Position numbers and translations under genes: made by a program | The notes under the pieces: generated by a model | Databases searched by the model: none | What the model was told of the DNA's origin: nothing | What the model saw: only the letters and a program-made list of their open reading frames with translations | Part shown: positions 29,632 through 38,648 of the stretch, in pieces | Layout of the letters: each line of letters opens with the position of its first letter | Position numbering within the stretch: the stretch's first letter is position 1 | Assembly (NCBI RefSeq): GCF_947251545.1 | Contig: NZ_OX366362.1 | Coordinates: 868,001 to 932,000 of the forward strand | DNA length: 64,000 bases | Direction: 5' to 3' | Origin: Wolbachia endosymbiont (group A) of Anomoia purmunda | GTDB lineage: Bacteria; Pseudomonadota; Alphaproteobacteria; Rickettsiales; Anaplasmataceae

Positions 29632-30827
29632 TATTTTTTTCTTCTTAAGTAAGCTGGTATATCATAGATATTGCTGCCCCACTTAGCTCCTTCACTTACC
29701 TGTTCAGCTGGTTTTGTTTCCAGTGTTTTGTCTTGCGTACTTTCACTTTGACTATAGGGCCACTTAAATTTCTCTTTCTCTGAGTCTTCGCTTTGACTTA
29801 TAGGTGAAGTTTCTGATTTATTATTGCGACCATCAATGCCAGTTGCAAGAACAGAAACTCTAACTCTTGCCTCCATCGCTTGATCAAAAGTAGCACCAAA
29901 TATTATATTTGCATTTTCATCTACTTCTTCACGCACTCTATTGGCTGCAGCATCAACTTCAAACAGAGTCATATCTCCGCCACCAGTAATGTTAATTAAT
30001 ATTCCTTGCGCACCTTTCATTGATACATTATCAAGCAATGGATTGGATATTGCAGCTTCCGCAGCACTAATTGCTCTATCTTCTCCTTCTGCCTCTCCGG
30101 TGCCGATCATCGCTTTGCCCATCTCGCTCATTACTGTTTCTATATCAGCGAAGTCAAGATTAATAAGCCCTGGCATGACCATCAAGTCAGTTACTCCTCT
30201 GATGCCAATGTGCAGAACATTATCAGCAAGTTTAAATGCATCAGAAAATGTAGTTTTTTCATTTGCAATTCTAAATAAATTCTGATTTGGAATGACAATA
30301 AGTGTATCCACGTATTTTTGCAATTCTTCAAGTCCAAGTTCTGCAATGCGCATACGGCGCACACCTTCAAAACCGAACGGTTTAGTTACAACTCCAACAG
30401 TCAATATCTTTTTTTCTTTTGGCGCTCTATCCTTAACTGCAGCTCTTGCTTCTCTGGCTGCTTTTGCAATTACCGGTGCTGCACCGGTTCCAGTACCACC
30501 GCCCATTCCTGCTGTGATGAAAAGCATATGACTATCTTTTATATGCTCCATAATTTCATCGATTGATTCTTCTGCTGCACCTTTGCCAACATCAGGCAAA
30601 GCACCAGCACCAAGCCCCTTAGTTAAATTAATACCCAGTTGAATTTTTTTATCACATAACGACTTTTCTAGTGCTTGAGCATCGGTATTTGCGACAACAA
30701 AATTCACTCCTTGCAAATTAGATTGGATCATGTTATTCACAGCATTTCCACCAGCACCACCCACTCCCACAACGGTAATCCTTGGGTGCAATATAGGTAA
30801 CTCCGGCAGACTAAGATTAATGGACAT
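29631..30827 (-). CDS. ftsZ: Cell division GTPase FtsZ
   Basis: A 398-residue tubulin homologue that forms the division ring. The GTP-binding signature [13 protein letters not shown], the N-terminal [15 protein letters not shown] and the T7 loop [11 protein letters not shown] (catalytic Asp) are all present. The variable linker after residue 320 is Ser/Glu/Lys-rich. The C-terminal peptide [10 protein letters not shown] matches the FtsA/ZipA-binding tail. Length and motifs are normal. This gene is a common strain-typing marker in Wolbachia. Confidence 0.97.
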   Translation of the reverse strand: MSINLSLPELPILHPRITVVGVGGAGGNAVNNMIQSNLQGVNFVVANTDAQALEKSLCDKKIQLGINLTKGLGAGALPDVGKGAAEESIDEIMEHIKDSHMLFITAGMGGGTGTGAAPVIAKAAREARAAVKDRAPKEKKILTVGVVTKPFGFEGVRRMRIAELGLEELQKYVDTLIVIPNQNLFRIANEKTTFSDAFKLADNVLHIGIRGVTDLMVMPGLINLDFADIETVMSEMGKAMIGTGEAEGEDRAISAAEAAISNPLLDNVSMKGAQGILINITGGGDMTLFEVDAAANRVREEVDENANIIFGATFDQAMEARVRVSVLATGIDGRNNKSETSPISQSEDSEKEKFKWPYSQSESTQDKTLETKPAEQVSEGAKWGSNIYDIPAYLRRKK

Positions 30828-31031
30828 TTAAATTACTCAAATTTAGCGAATTCACTTGATAATAAGTTACCGCTTTTTTAATAATATGCAAATACTTTTC
30901 ACTTCTATAGGCGTAAACAGTAAACGGGATTTACTTATTCTTAACATTTATACTAATAAGTGCCGTTAATTAATGGTAATTAGGTTTTTAGGTGACATAA
31001 TTTACCGATACAAAAAAATAGAAAATGTTAT

Positions 31032-31059
31032 AAAAAGGGATAGAATCCTACCCCTTTTT
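31032..31059 (-). terminator. Intrinsic terminator of the 31072-31524 gene
   Basis: AAAAAGGGATAG and CTACCCCTTTTT form a 12-bp stem with one mismatch and a tetraloop. On the minus strand the stem ends in five T, just after the stop of the adjacent gene. The structure is nearly symmetrical and could also stop transcription from the other side. Confidence 0.7.
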
Positions 31060-31071
31060 GTTTTGTTGAAG

Positions 31072-31524
31072 TTATGGTGCAGTTTGTGTTTTTCCTGTAC
31101 ATGCTTCAACTATAGCATCTTTTAATTTTGAGGCAATTTGATATGTTCCATAAAGAACAGCAGCTGCAGCAATTGTCATTATGATACCTGCAACTATCTG
31201 ACCAGCAACACCTGTTCCGATAAATCCAGGTAATGAAGCAGCTATTGCTTGATTTGTTCCAACAAAGTAGCTGGCAGTCTTAGCAAGAAACCCAGAAGCT
31301 TCTGCTGCACTCACAAAGCCTGCTTTCATATGCATTGCTGTAAAGACAATACTTGGAACTGCAACCAGAAATGATGCTGTTCTCCCTTTATTATGCATAG
31401 CGTACTGACCAGCTCCACTAGCAGCACCTGGAATTCCCCAATAATCATCAGCTCTTTTATATCCCTCTGAAATAGCGTGAAAAACACCATGTTCTTGTTC
31501 GTAATTATATTTTGTTAATGCCAT
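31072..31524 (-). CDS. Small Ala/Gly-rich membrane protein, uncharacterised
   Basis: A 150-residue protein with a polar N-terminus (NYEQEHGVFHAISEG), a hydrophobic stretch at about 52-72 and another at about 103-128 (GVAGQIVAGIIMTIAAAAVLYG), then a short tail with a single Cys. No signal peptide is evident. An AAGGAG motif precedes the ATG and a strong terminator follows. It resembles the other small membrane genes at 48962 and 60169 in composition but not in sequence. The function is unknown. Confidence 0.6.
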   Translation of the reverse strand: MALTKYNYEQEHGVFHAISEGYKRADDYWGIPGAASGAGQYAMHNKGRTASFLVAVPSIVFTAMHMKAGFVSAAEASGFLAKTASYFVGTNQAIAASLPGFIGTGVAGQIVAGIIMTIAAAAVLYGTYQIASKLKDAIVEACTGKTQTAP

Positions 31525-31608
31525 AACTCTACTCCTTAAATAGAATGTTAAAATTTCATTAAGGACAGTATATAATGAAAAAAATTATCTGTCAAGTAAA
31601 CTAATTTT

Positions 31609-32304
31609 TTAATATACCCTTATTCTGTAATTCAGCGCTTCAGCAATGTGTGCTCTTTTTACTTCTTCACTTTTTGCAAGATCTGCAATAGTTCTTGCAA
31701 CTTTTAATACGCGTGTGTAGCCTCGATTGGAAATATAATTTTCTTTCAGTACGTATTTTAGCAATTCTAACCCTGCCTGATCTGGTTCAGTAAATTTATT
31801 AAATGATTCACCGCTTACTTCTGAATTGCAACGAATATTTAATTCACTATAACGCTCAGTTTGAATTTTTCTCGCTGCTATTACTCTTTCTCTTATGATC
31901 TTAGTACTTTCTCCCTCCACAGAGATTTCAGGAGAGAGTATGCTAACGTTTGGCATTTCAATGCATATGTCTATTCTATCAAGCAATGGTCCTGATATTT
32001 TGTTTTTGTAATCTGTGCCACACTTTGGAGCTTTGTTGCACGATCTGCTTGCATCACCTAAATAACCGCACCTGCAAGGGTTCATTGCAGCTATAAGTTG
32101 AAAATTGGCTGGATAAGTAATGTGAGCGTTTGCCCTTGCAACGGTAACTTTTCTATCTTCAAGTGGTTGGCGCAGAGAATCAAGCACGAGTCTTGGAAAT
32201 TCAGGTAGCTCATCAAGAAATAACACGCCATTGTGAGCCATGGTAATTTCTCCAGGTTTTGCATTCTTTCCTCCTCCTATCATTGCTGGCATAGAGCATG
32301 AATA
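31609..32304 (-). pseudogene. comM: ComM/YifB Mg-chelatase-like AAA ATPase, 5' part lost at an IS5 insertion
   Basis: The remaining frame starts SCSMPAMIGGG, continues through HNGVLFLDELPEF (Walker B), RQPLEDRKVTVARANAHITYP and NPCRCGYLGD, and reaches the normal C-terminus (LNYRIRVY). The N-terminal half, including the Lon-like domain and Walker A, is absent; beyond the IS5 element lies unrelated DNA, so the rest was lost or moved by rearrangement. ComM is a branch-migration helicase in natural transformation. The fragment cannot be active. Confidence 0.88.
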
Positions 32305-33181
32305 GACTTCTTTCAAAATTCATGTAGGGAGCTCAAAATTGTGAATTGCAGCAATCAAATTAAACCTTAAACCAAAACGTTTTCGTCGGTTTCTATACCT
32401 GTCCGAGATGATTTTAAACCTTTTCAATTACGTTTTCAACAATTGCCCTTTGGCTCATAAGTGCCCTGTTCTCTTTTTTTTGTTCTTTGCTTAACGGATT
32501 CTTTTTCGTTTTCCTGTGCGGTAATACAACATTTTTGTGTATCTTCTGCATTCCCCTGTAGCCGGCATCAGCTAAGATTTTAGTTTGCGGCAATACTGCT
32601 ACCTTTGATTCTCTAAACATCCGTGTTTTCTACCATTCGAGAAAGATGTGCATATGACTTTTCTACTCTTCTTCTCTGTTACTATTTGTGTTTTTATAGT
32701 ATGCCTTTTTTTCTTTCCAGAGTAGAAGGGCTTTTGCTTTTTTTTGGTCTCTCTACTGGCGTTTCAGTTCCGTCTATTACTAAAACTTCATATTCTACAT
32801 CACTCTTTAATAGCTCTTTTTTTCCTGGTAATGCAAAATCTGGATGTTTTATTAATATGTCTTCTACCCATCTTATTATTTTAAAACTGTTACTTTCACT
32901 CATGCCATAGCTTTGCCCAATATGAAAATATGTACGATATTCTCTTATATATTCCAGTGCCATAAGTAGCCTGTCTTCTATGCAAAGTTTACTTTTTCTT
33001 CCACTTCTAGCTTTTTTTCTTTTATCCTCCACTTCTAGAATTTCTACCATTCGCTCAAATGTTGCTTTTTTTACCCCTGTTAAACGTCGAAACTTTTCTC
33101 CTTCTAACTTTTCTATTTCCTTATATTTCATGCTTTCAAATACTTCATCTTACACTCCCTCTAACAATTTTGAAAGAAGTC
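32305..33181 (-). mobile_element. IS5-family element, copy B (decayed), inserted in comM
   Basis: Same 877-bp length and ends (GACTTCTTTCAAAATT) as copy A, in opposite orientation, flanked by TA on both sides. The transposase fragments are identical in sequence to those of copy A. The minus-strand reading frames at 32694-33131 and 32414-32620 are its two main pieces. Confidence 0.88.
32320..33131 (-). pseudogene. IS5-family transposase, frameshifted (copy B)
   Basis: Carries the same three frame breaks as copy A: after VERPKK at a run of A, before the FRESKVAVLPQ segment, and after IVENVIE. The shared damage means that the copy arose from an already broken element, through another element's transposase or by recombination. 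Confidence 0.8.
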
Positions 33182-33183
33182 TA

Positions 33184-33472
33184 ATGTTTTTGCAAAGGGG
33201 CGAAAAAGGGGGAGATGGTATGAATAAGTATTGCTTGGTTGGAAGCAAGAGAAGATAATAACTTCTCAGAGTGGATAGGTGGCAGGTTGGATGTTTTTCT
33301 GAAGCACTTTCTGCCCAGGGAGTAGAAAAAAGACTTCGTGGGGGAGATTAACTGCTCCTGCCACCGAAAATCATCGTGAGGCTCACAAAATGTGATGACC
33401 TCGTATAGGAGTTTGGAACAACCGGCAATATTCTACTCTGATATATTGAAATATGCAATTGGAGGAAAAAAT
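33184..33472 (+). other. Non-coding leader upstream of an IS110 transposase
   Basis: This 289-base GC-richer stretch lies between the IS5 end and the IS110 start codon, and no convincing gene is seen. IS110-family elements carry long non-coding ends that encode a guide (bridge) RNA, so part of this region may be that leader. The left boundary of the element could not be fixed because only one copy is present. Confidence 0.4.
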
Positions 33473-34492
33473 ATGCGTCACATTGGAGTTGATTTACATA
33501 CCAATAGTTTTACTGCTTGTTACTTACAAGAAGGGAAACCTGAGCATATTCAAACGTTTCGCTTAAAAGACTTGGATAATTTCACCAAAGATCTTCAAGA
33601 AACATATGAAGTAGCCATAGAAGCAACAGGTAACAGCTGTTTCTTTTATGATGCAGTTTCACCTTACGTTAAACGCATAGTAATAATTGCTCCTGGACAG
33701 TTTGAAGTTGTTCGTCGCTCTGTGAACAAAACAGATAAGCATGATGCGCGAGCTATTGCTTTCTTTCTAAGCAAAGATATGTTGCCTGAGGCAAGGTGCA
33801 AAAACAAACAATGCCAGCAGTTAGCTTCTCTTCTTCAAACGAGAGATCAGTTAGTAAAGTCACGGGTATCTTTAATCAATAAAGTTCATGGTCTTTTTAA
33901 TTATCATGGAATAAAAATTAAAAAAGAAGTACTTACAACTAAAGTAGGATTTGAGCGTGCTACTCAAAAGCATAATTGGGAGCCTTTAGAAAAAGTTGAA
34001 ATTGAAGTGATTAGCTATCATTTAGAAGCTATCCGAGAAAGCCTTAAAAAACTTGAAAAGGAAATTATAGCTTTTGCTAAACAACTTCCTGGGTTCAGCA
34101 ATCTTATCAGCATAAAGGGAATTGGTCCAATTTCTGCAGCTGTCTTTATTGCAACAATTGGAGACATTAATGATTTCCGTAGACCTGAGAAACTTACTGC
34201 ATATTTTGGAGTTGTACCAAGAGTTTCTCAATCTAATCAGCAATGTACAATTGGAAGAATTACCAAACGAGGGTCAAAAATAGCGCGTACTTCTTTAGTT
34301 CAATGTACTTGGATTGCTGTACGTTACAGTCCTTACTTGAAAAGTTTTTATGAACATATAAAAAAGAAGCGTGGTTCTGCTAAAGCTATAACTGCTACTG
34401 CTAGGAAATTTCTTATAACTATTTTCTATACTCTTAAAAATGACTGGGTTTTTAAAGATTTCACAAAATTTGAAATTTCTACTGGACAATAA
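33473..34492 (+). CDS. IS110-family transposase, type 1
   Basis: I start at the ATG preceded by GGAGG, giving 339 residues (MRHIGVDLHTNS...); a longer frame from 33392 adds unrelated residues. The DEDD RuvC-like domain shows GVDLHTNSF (first Asp), AIEATGN (Glu) and KTDKHDARAIAFF (Asp pair). The C-terminal Tnp domain has IKGIGPISAAVFIATIGDI and LTAYFGVVPRVSQS with a Ser-rich region. It differs from the other two IS110 types in the window. The frame looks intact. Confidence 0.9.
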   Translation: MRHIGVDLHTNSFTACYLQEGKPEHIQTFRLKDLDNFTKDLQETYEVAIEATGNSCFFYDAVSPYVKRIVIIAPGQFEVVRRSVNKTDKHDARAIAFFLSKDMLPEARCKNKQCQQLASLLQTRDQLVKSRVSLINKVHGLFNYHGIKIKKEVLTTKVGFERATQKHNWEPLEKVEIEVISYHLEAIRESLKKLEKEIIAFAKQLPGFSNLISIKGIGPISAAVFIATIGDINDFRRPEKLTAYFGVVPRVSQSNQQCTIGRITKRGSKIARTSLVQCTWIAVRYSPYLKSFYEHIKKKRGSAKAITATARKFLITIFYTLKNDWVFKDFTKFEISTGQ

Positions 34493-34499
34493 TCATAGG

Positions 34500-34688
34500 A
34501 GAAAAGCGTACTTTAGATCACAAATGTTGGAGACGGCTGGACTTGCATTAACGCTTGCAGCTCCAATTAAAGTTGCAATTGACTTTGAAAGTGCTATGGC
34601 TGATGTTAAGAAGGTAGTAGATTTTGACGAGAAAACAAATGAAGCTAATGAGTTTGCTGAGAAGTTAAAGAAATTATCCCGTGAAATT
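34500..34688 (+). pseudogene. WO-type phage tail tape-measure protein fragment
   Basis: About 63 codons read SQMLETAGLALTLAAPIK and VAIDFESAMADVKKVVDF, the hallmark start of the TP901-type tail tape-measure domain, then EFAEKLKKLSREI before the next IS110 element begins. The fragment is wedged between two different IS110 elements with neither gene end present. It shows that a WO-like prophage once stood here or was broken and scattered. Confidence 0.8.
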
Positions 34689-34908
34689 GTAAGTTGGAAA
34701 TGTGATATAAAAAGAAGCAAGAAGGAAGATAACTCTATAAAAATGTGGTTATCGCCAGGCTTGAGCGACCGTAAGACGGTAGTATTATAACATACGTAGA
34801 TATCAAGGTACTCAAGCCTATCCTTCGAGACGTTTGAATAGTTGTTTGGGACATATATATGCACCCGTTTACAATCTTAAATTTTAACTTAAACTCTCGA
34901 GGTTCTTT

Positions 34909-35856
34909 ATGGTTACATCTTATCAAAATTTTATTGGCATTGATATCGGAAAACTTGAATTTGTTACTGCAGTTAATGAACAAAAAGGTGTCATCAAATT
35001 TGACAATAGTTGTGTTGGTTGGAAACAATTCTACCAAAAATTTTCAAATATCTTGCCCAACTCCATGGTAATTTTAGAAGCTACAGGAGGTTATGAGCTT
35101 GGCTTATTGTATTTTCTTATTGATAGAAACATTGCTGTGCATCGTGCTAATACTCGTCAAGTTAAAAACTTCATTCTATCTCATGGAACTTTGGCAAAGA
35201 CCGACAGTCTTGATGCAAAAGCGCTTGCCCAATATGGTTCTGAGCGTTGTGGACATCTGCAGCTATTTACACCTATCTCAAAAGAACAAACCACCTTGTT
35301 TGCACTTTGTCAGCGTCGTGACGATATTACGAAAATGCTTGTTCAAGAGAAGAATAGGCTAAAAACTCCTGGAAATGATTACATTAAGGAAAGTTGTCAA
35401 CAAGCTATTGAATTCCTCAACAACCAGGTAGAAAAGCTTGATCAAGCTATACAAAAAATAGTCAATGAAAATCCTGAATTGCAACGATGCCAAAAAATTC
35501 TTGAAACAGTCCCTGGAATAGGTAGAAAAACCTCTCAATGTTTATTGTGTCTCATACCGGAACTTGGTTCTTTAAATAAAAGGCAAATTGCAAGCCTTGC
35601 AGGTGTTGCGCCTCATCCTAAGGAAAGTGGTAAAGCTATTGGCTACCGAAGGATTATAGGTGGAAGAAGTAACGTTCGTTCAAAGCTTTTTACAGCTGCC
35701 ATGGCTGCTGCAAGGTCCAAATCTGCACTTGGTGCCTTTTATTCTAAGCTTATTGAAAGTGGTAAGAAAAAGATGGTGGCTATAACAGCTCTAATGCGTA
35801 AAATAATAGTGATTGCTAATGCAAGGCTTAAAGAAGCAGTTAATTTGCATATTTAA
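34909..35856 (+). CDS. IS110-family transposase, type 2 (copy A)
   Basis: A 315-residue DEDD recombinase: IGIDIGKLEFV (Asp), VILEATGGYELGL (Glu), and LAKTDSLDAKALAQYG (two Asp), then a coiled coil and the C-terminal ETVPGIGRKTSQCL and LAGVAPHPKESGK motifs with the Ser nucleophile region. An ATG preceded by GAGG at 34899 is used. A perfect stem-loop follows 27 bases after the stop. Confidence 0.93.
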   Translation: MVTSYQNFIGIDIGKLEFVTAVNEQKGVIKFDNSCVGWKQFYQKFSNILPNSMVILEATGGYELGLLYFLIDRNIAVHRANTRQVKNFILSHGTLAKTDSLDAKALAQYGSERCGHLQLFTPISKEQTTLFALCQRRDDITKMLVQEKNRLKTPGNDYIKESCQQAIEFLNNQVEKLDQAIQKIVNENPELQRCQKILETVPGIGRKTSQCLLCLIPELGSLNKRQIASLAGVAPHPKESGKAIGYRRIIGGRSNVRSKLFTAAMAAARSKSALGAFYSKLIESGKKKMVAITALMRKIIVIANARLKEAVNLHI

Positions 35857-35883
35857 AAATTTACATAGCAATAACTGAAATTG

Positions 35884-35932
35884 GTTAATGAATATGCGCG
35901 TCCACACACATTAAAAGCGCATATTCATTAAC
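35884..35932 (+). repeat. Perfect 16-bp stem-loop after IS110 type 2 gene (copy A)
   Basis: Arms GTTAATGAATATGCGC (35884-35899) and GCGCATATTCATTAAC (35917-35932), loop GTCCACACACATTAAAA of 17 nt. The loop matches 13 of 17 positions with the loop after the unrelated-stem IS110 remnant at 10745-10797. Confidence 0.88.
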
Positions 35933-36057
35933 TTAAGCAGAAATTGCTGTGGTGGCTGTTTGATACAAAATTCTGTTTCTATAACAAATGGGTTTTTATT
36001 GCCCATATGAAGTTGCAAAACTACAAATAAAAAATTTTTAAAAAAACATAGTTGATA

Positions 36058-36719
36058 TAAATTTAACAGAGGAGCAAGTTACTGCTTTAGAAAAAGCTAA
36101 GGAACAAAAAGAGGCGCATGGTGAAATTGAGACCCAACACCCTGGATACTTAGGTAGTCAAGATACCTACTATGTAGGTAATATCAAAGGTATTGGACCA
36201 ACAAACTTTTATCGACACCTACTCTAGAGTGGCTTTTGCTAAGCTTTATACGGAGAAAACTGCCATCACAGCTGCAGATCTTCTCAATGATAGAGTTATA
36301 CCATTTTTTGATGAACAGAAAGTTCCTTTGCTGCGCATTTTGAGGTACAGAGTATTGTGGCAAACCGGGGAATCATGCATACCAGCTATATCTGGGAGTA
36401 GAAAATATTGATCATTCTAGAACCAAAGCTTATTCTCCACAGACTAATGGTATATGTGAAAGGCTTCATAGAACTATGCAAGATAAATGTTACAATATTA
36501 TCTTTAGAAAAAAGATTTATAGTACTTTGGAAGAGCTTCAGTTAGATGTAGATCATTGGTTGTATTCTTACAATAGAGCTAGACCTCATTCGGGTAAGTA
36601 TTGCTACGGCTATGCAGACCTTTTTTGATAGTATGCATATTGCTTACCAAAAAAATATTGATAACATTAAAATAGATTCTGATATCGGTTTTGACTTCGT
36701 CGATTCTTCTGTCAGATAA
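36058..36719 (+). pseudogene. IS481-like transposase, 3' part, frameshifted
   Basis: Fragments in several frames read QQTFIDTYSRVAFAKLYTEK, AADLLNDRVIPFFDEQKVPL, HSRTKAYSPQTNGICERLHR (the catalytic Glu region), FRKKIYSTLEELQLDVDHW and LYSYNRARPHSGK, the rve integrase core of IS481/IS3-type elements. The first Asp region is partly kept (FIDTYSR). The 5' half is missing and IS110 copy A ends where the homology begins. CTGTCAGATCAAGTCT near 36726 may be its outer end. Confidence 0.75.
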
Positions 36720-36848
36720 TTCACGCCTGTCAGATCAAGTCTAAACTATTACACGCCGTGGCGGCATGACGTCTTAGCTATAGAAAACTTGTATAGATTT
36801 TTTCTACTTCTGTGATATCATAAGCCTGTAATGATAAAATAAGTAAAT

Positions 36849-38648
36849 ATGGATAAGTCAGCGTATGAGATCATAGAACATGAGTATGATGTGGTAGTAG
36901 TAGGTGCAGGTGGAGCAGGGCTCAGAGCAACGCTTGGGATGGCTGCAACTAATTTTTCAGTTGCCTGCATTTCTAAAATTTTCCCTACACGAAGTCATAC
37001 AGTTGCAGCACAAGGCGGAATTAGTGCAGCTTTAGGTAATATCGGTGAAGACGATTGGCGCTGGCATGCATATGACACAATAAAAGGTTCAGACTGGCTT
37101 GGTGATCAAGATGCAATAGAATATATGTGTAAAAACGCTGCTAAAGCTGTTATTGAACTTGAAAATTTTGGCGTACCTTTTTCTCGTACAGAAGATGGCA
37201 AAATATACCAGCGTTCCTTTGGTGGAATGACAACTCACTTTGGTAAAGGAAAATCAGCTCAACGCACTTGTGCGGCAGCAGACAAGACTGGGCACGCAAT
37301 CCTCCACACTCTATATCAGCAGTGTCTTAAATTCAACGCTGAATTTTTTGTTGAATACTTTGTGATTGATTTAATTATGGATAGCGAAACATGCTGCGGA
37401 GTTCTTGCTTGGTCGCTATGTGACGGTACATTACATAAATTTCGCGCGCATAGGGTGGTGCTAGCAACAGGTGGATATGGACGTGTTTATTTCTCTGCAA
37501 CAAGTGCGCATATCTGCACAGGTGATGGTAACGGCATGGTAGTAAGGGCTGGATTACCACTTGAAGATATGGAATTTGTACAATTTCATCCAACAGGAAT
37601 ATATGGCTCAGGGTGCTTGATGACAGAAGGATGCCGTGGCGAAGGGGGATATCTCGTTAATTCTCAGGGCGAAAAGTTTATGGAACGTTACGCACCAAAA
37701 GCAAAAGATTTAGCTTCCCGTGATGTGGTAAGTCGTGCAATAACAATTGAAATTAGAGAGGGAAGGGGAGTTGGACCGAAAAAAGATCACATGTATTTAA
37801 CTATAGCACATCTTGATCCGGAAGTAATAAAACTCAGATTGCCGGGCATTAGCGAAACCGCAAGAACTTTTGCTGGAGTTGATGTCACTAAAGATCCAAT
37901 ACCGGTCATTCCGACTGTTCACTATAACATGGGTGGCATTCCAACCAATTATTATGGAGAAGTGATCACGCTGAAGCAAGGTAAGGAAGAAGTGGTAGAT
38001 GGACTATTTGCAATTGGAGAAGCTGCGTGTGTCTCTGTGCACGGTGCAAATCGACTTGGCTCTAACTCGCTTCTTGATCTTGTGGTTTTTGGTAGAGCTG
38101 CAGCGCTCAGAGCAAAAGAGAAGCTAAAATCCTGTACACCACATAAAAAATTGAGCTCAGATTGCACAGACTGGATAGTAGATAGATTCAATAAAATGCG
38201 ATTTGCTTCCGGGAAGCTCAAAGTAGCAAAAATACGCAGCGAAATGCAGAACACTATGCAAAAGTACGCATCAGTGTTCCGTGTTGCTGAAGTTTTAGAA
38301 GAAGGTAAAAAAGCTATAAAAAAGGTAGCAAAAATGATGCCTGATATTTCACTTGAGGATCGCAGTATGATGTGGAATAGTGATTTAGTTGAAGCACTAG
38401 AGCTTGCTAACATGATCCCACAAGCGGTTATTACCATGGAATGCGCAGCTAATCGAAAGGAGAGCAGAGGTGCCCATGCTCGTGAAGACTTTCCTGAACG
38501 TGATGACAAAAACTGGATGAAGCACACTATAGCGTGGCTTGAAGAAAAGAAAGGGCAAATTAACGTAAAAATTGACTACAAAAAAGTGGCTGAAAAAACT
38601 CTGAGCGGTGAGATTGATTTCATAGCCCCGGAAAAGAGGGTTTACTAG
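36849..38648 (+). CDS. sdhA: Succinate dehydrogenase flavoprotein subunit
   Basis: A 599-residue protein of normal length. [13 protein letters not shown] binds FAD, and [10 protein letters not shown] holds the flavinylated His. [22 protein letters not shown] and [14 protein letters not shown] are catalytic landmarks, with [16 protein letters not shown] near the end. It oxidises succinate in the TCA cycle and feeds complex II with SdhB (27542-28330). Its stop codon ends on the base before the stop of the convergent ankyrin gene, so no terminator fits between them. Confidence 0.97.
   Translation: MDKSAYEIIEHEYDVVVVGAGGAGLRATLGMAATNFSVACISKIFPTRSHTVAAQGGISAALGNIGEDDWRWHAYDTIKGSDWLGDQDAIEYMCKNAAKAVIELENFGVPFSRTEDGKIYQRSFGGMTTHFGKGKSAQRTCAAADKTGHAILHTLYQQCLKFNAEFFVEYFVIDLIMDSETCCGVLAWSLCDGTLHKFRAHRVVLATGGYGRVYFSATSAHICTGDGNGMVVRAGLPLEDMEFVQFHPTGIYGSGCLMTEGCRGEGGYLVNSQGEKFMERYAPKAKDLASRDVVSRAITIEIREGRGVGPKKDHMYLTIAHLDPEVIKLRLPGISETARTFAGVDVTKDPIPVIPTVHYNMGGIPTNYYGEVITLKQGKEEVVDGLFAIGEAACVSVHGANRLGSNSLLDLVVFGRAAALRAKEKLKSCTPHKKLSSDCTDWIVDRFNKMRFASGKLKVAKIRSEMQNTMQKYASVFRVAEVLEEGKKAIKKVAKMMPDISLEDRSMMWNSDLVEALELANMIPQAVITMECAANRKESRGAHAREDFPERDDKNWMKHTIAWLEEKKGQINVKIDYKKVAEKTLSGEIDFIAPEKRVY

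Larger units (their letters stand above)
34683..36057 (+). mobile_element. IS110-family element, type 2, copy A
   Basis: Comparing with 42112-43486 gives an element of 1375 bp, apparently identical in both places, from gaaattgtaagttgg to catagttgata. No terminal inverted repeats, as usual for IS110. It has 220 bases of non-coding DNA before the gene and 200 after. The left six bases (gaaatt) may belong to the target. Confidence 0.9.

Noticed and set aside
37952..38527. A 191-codon open frame antisense to sdhA
   Set aside because: It lies wholly within the well-conserved sdhA gene on the other strand and shows no domain; it is a by-product of the sdhA sequence.
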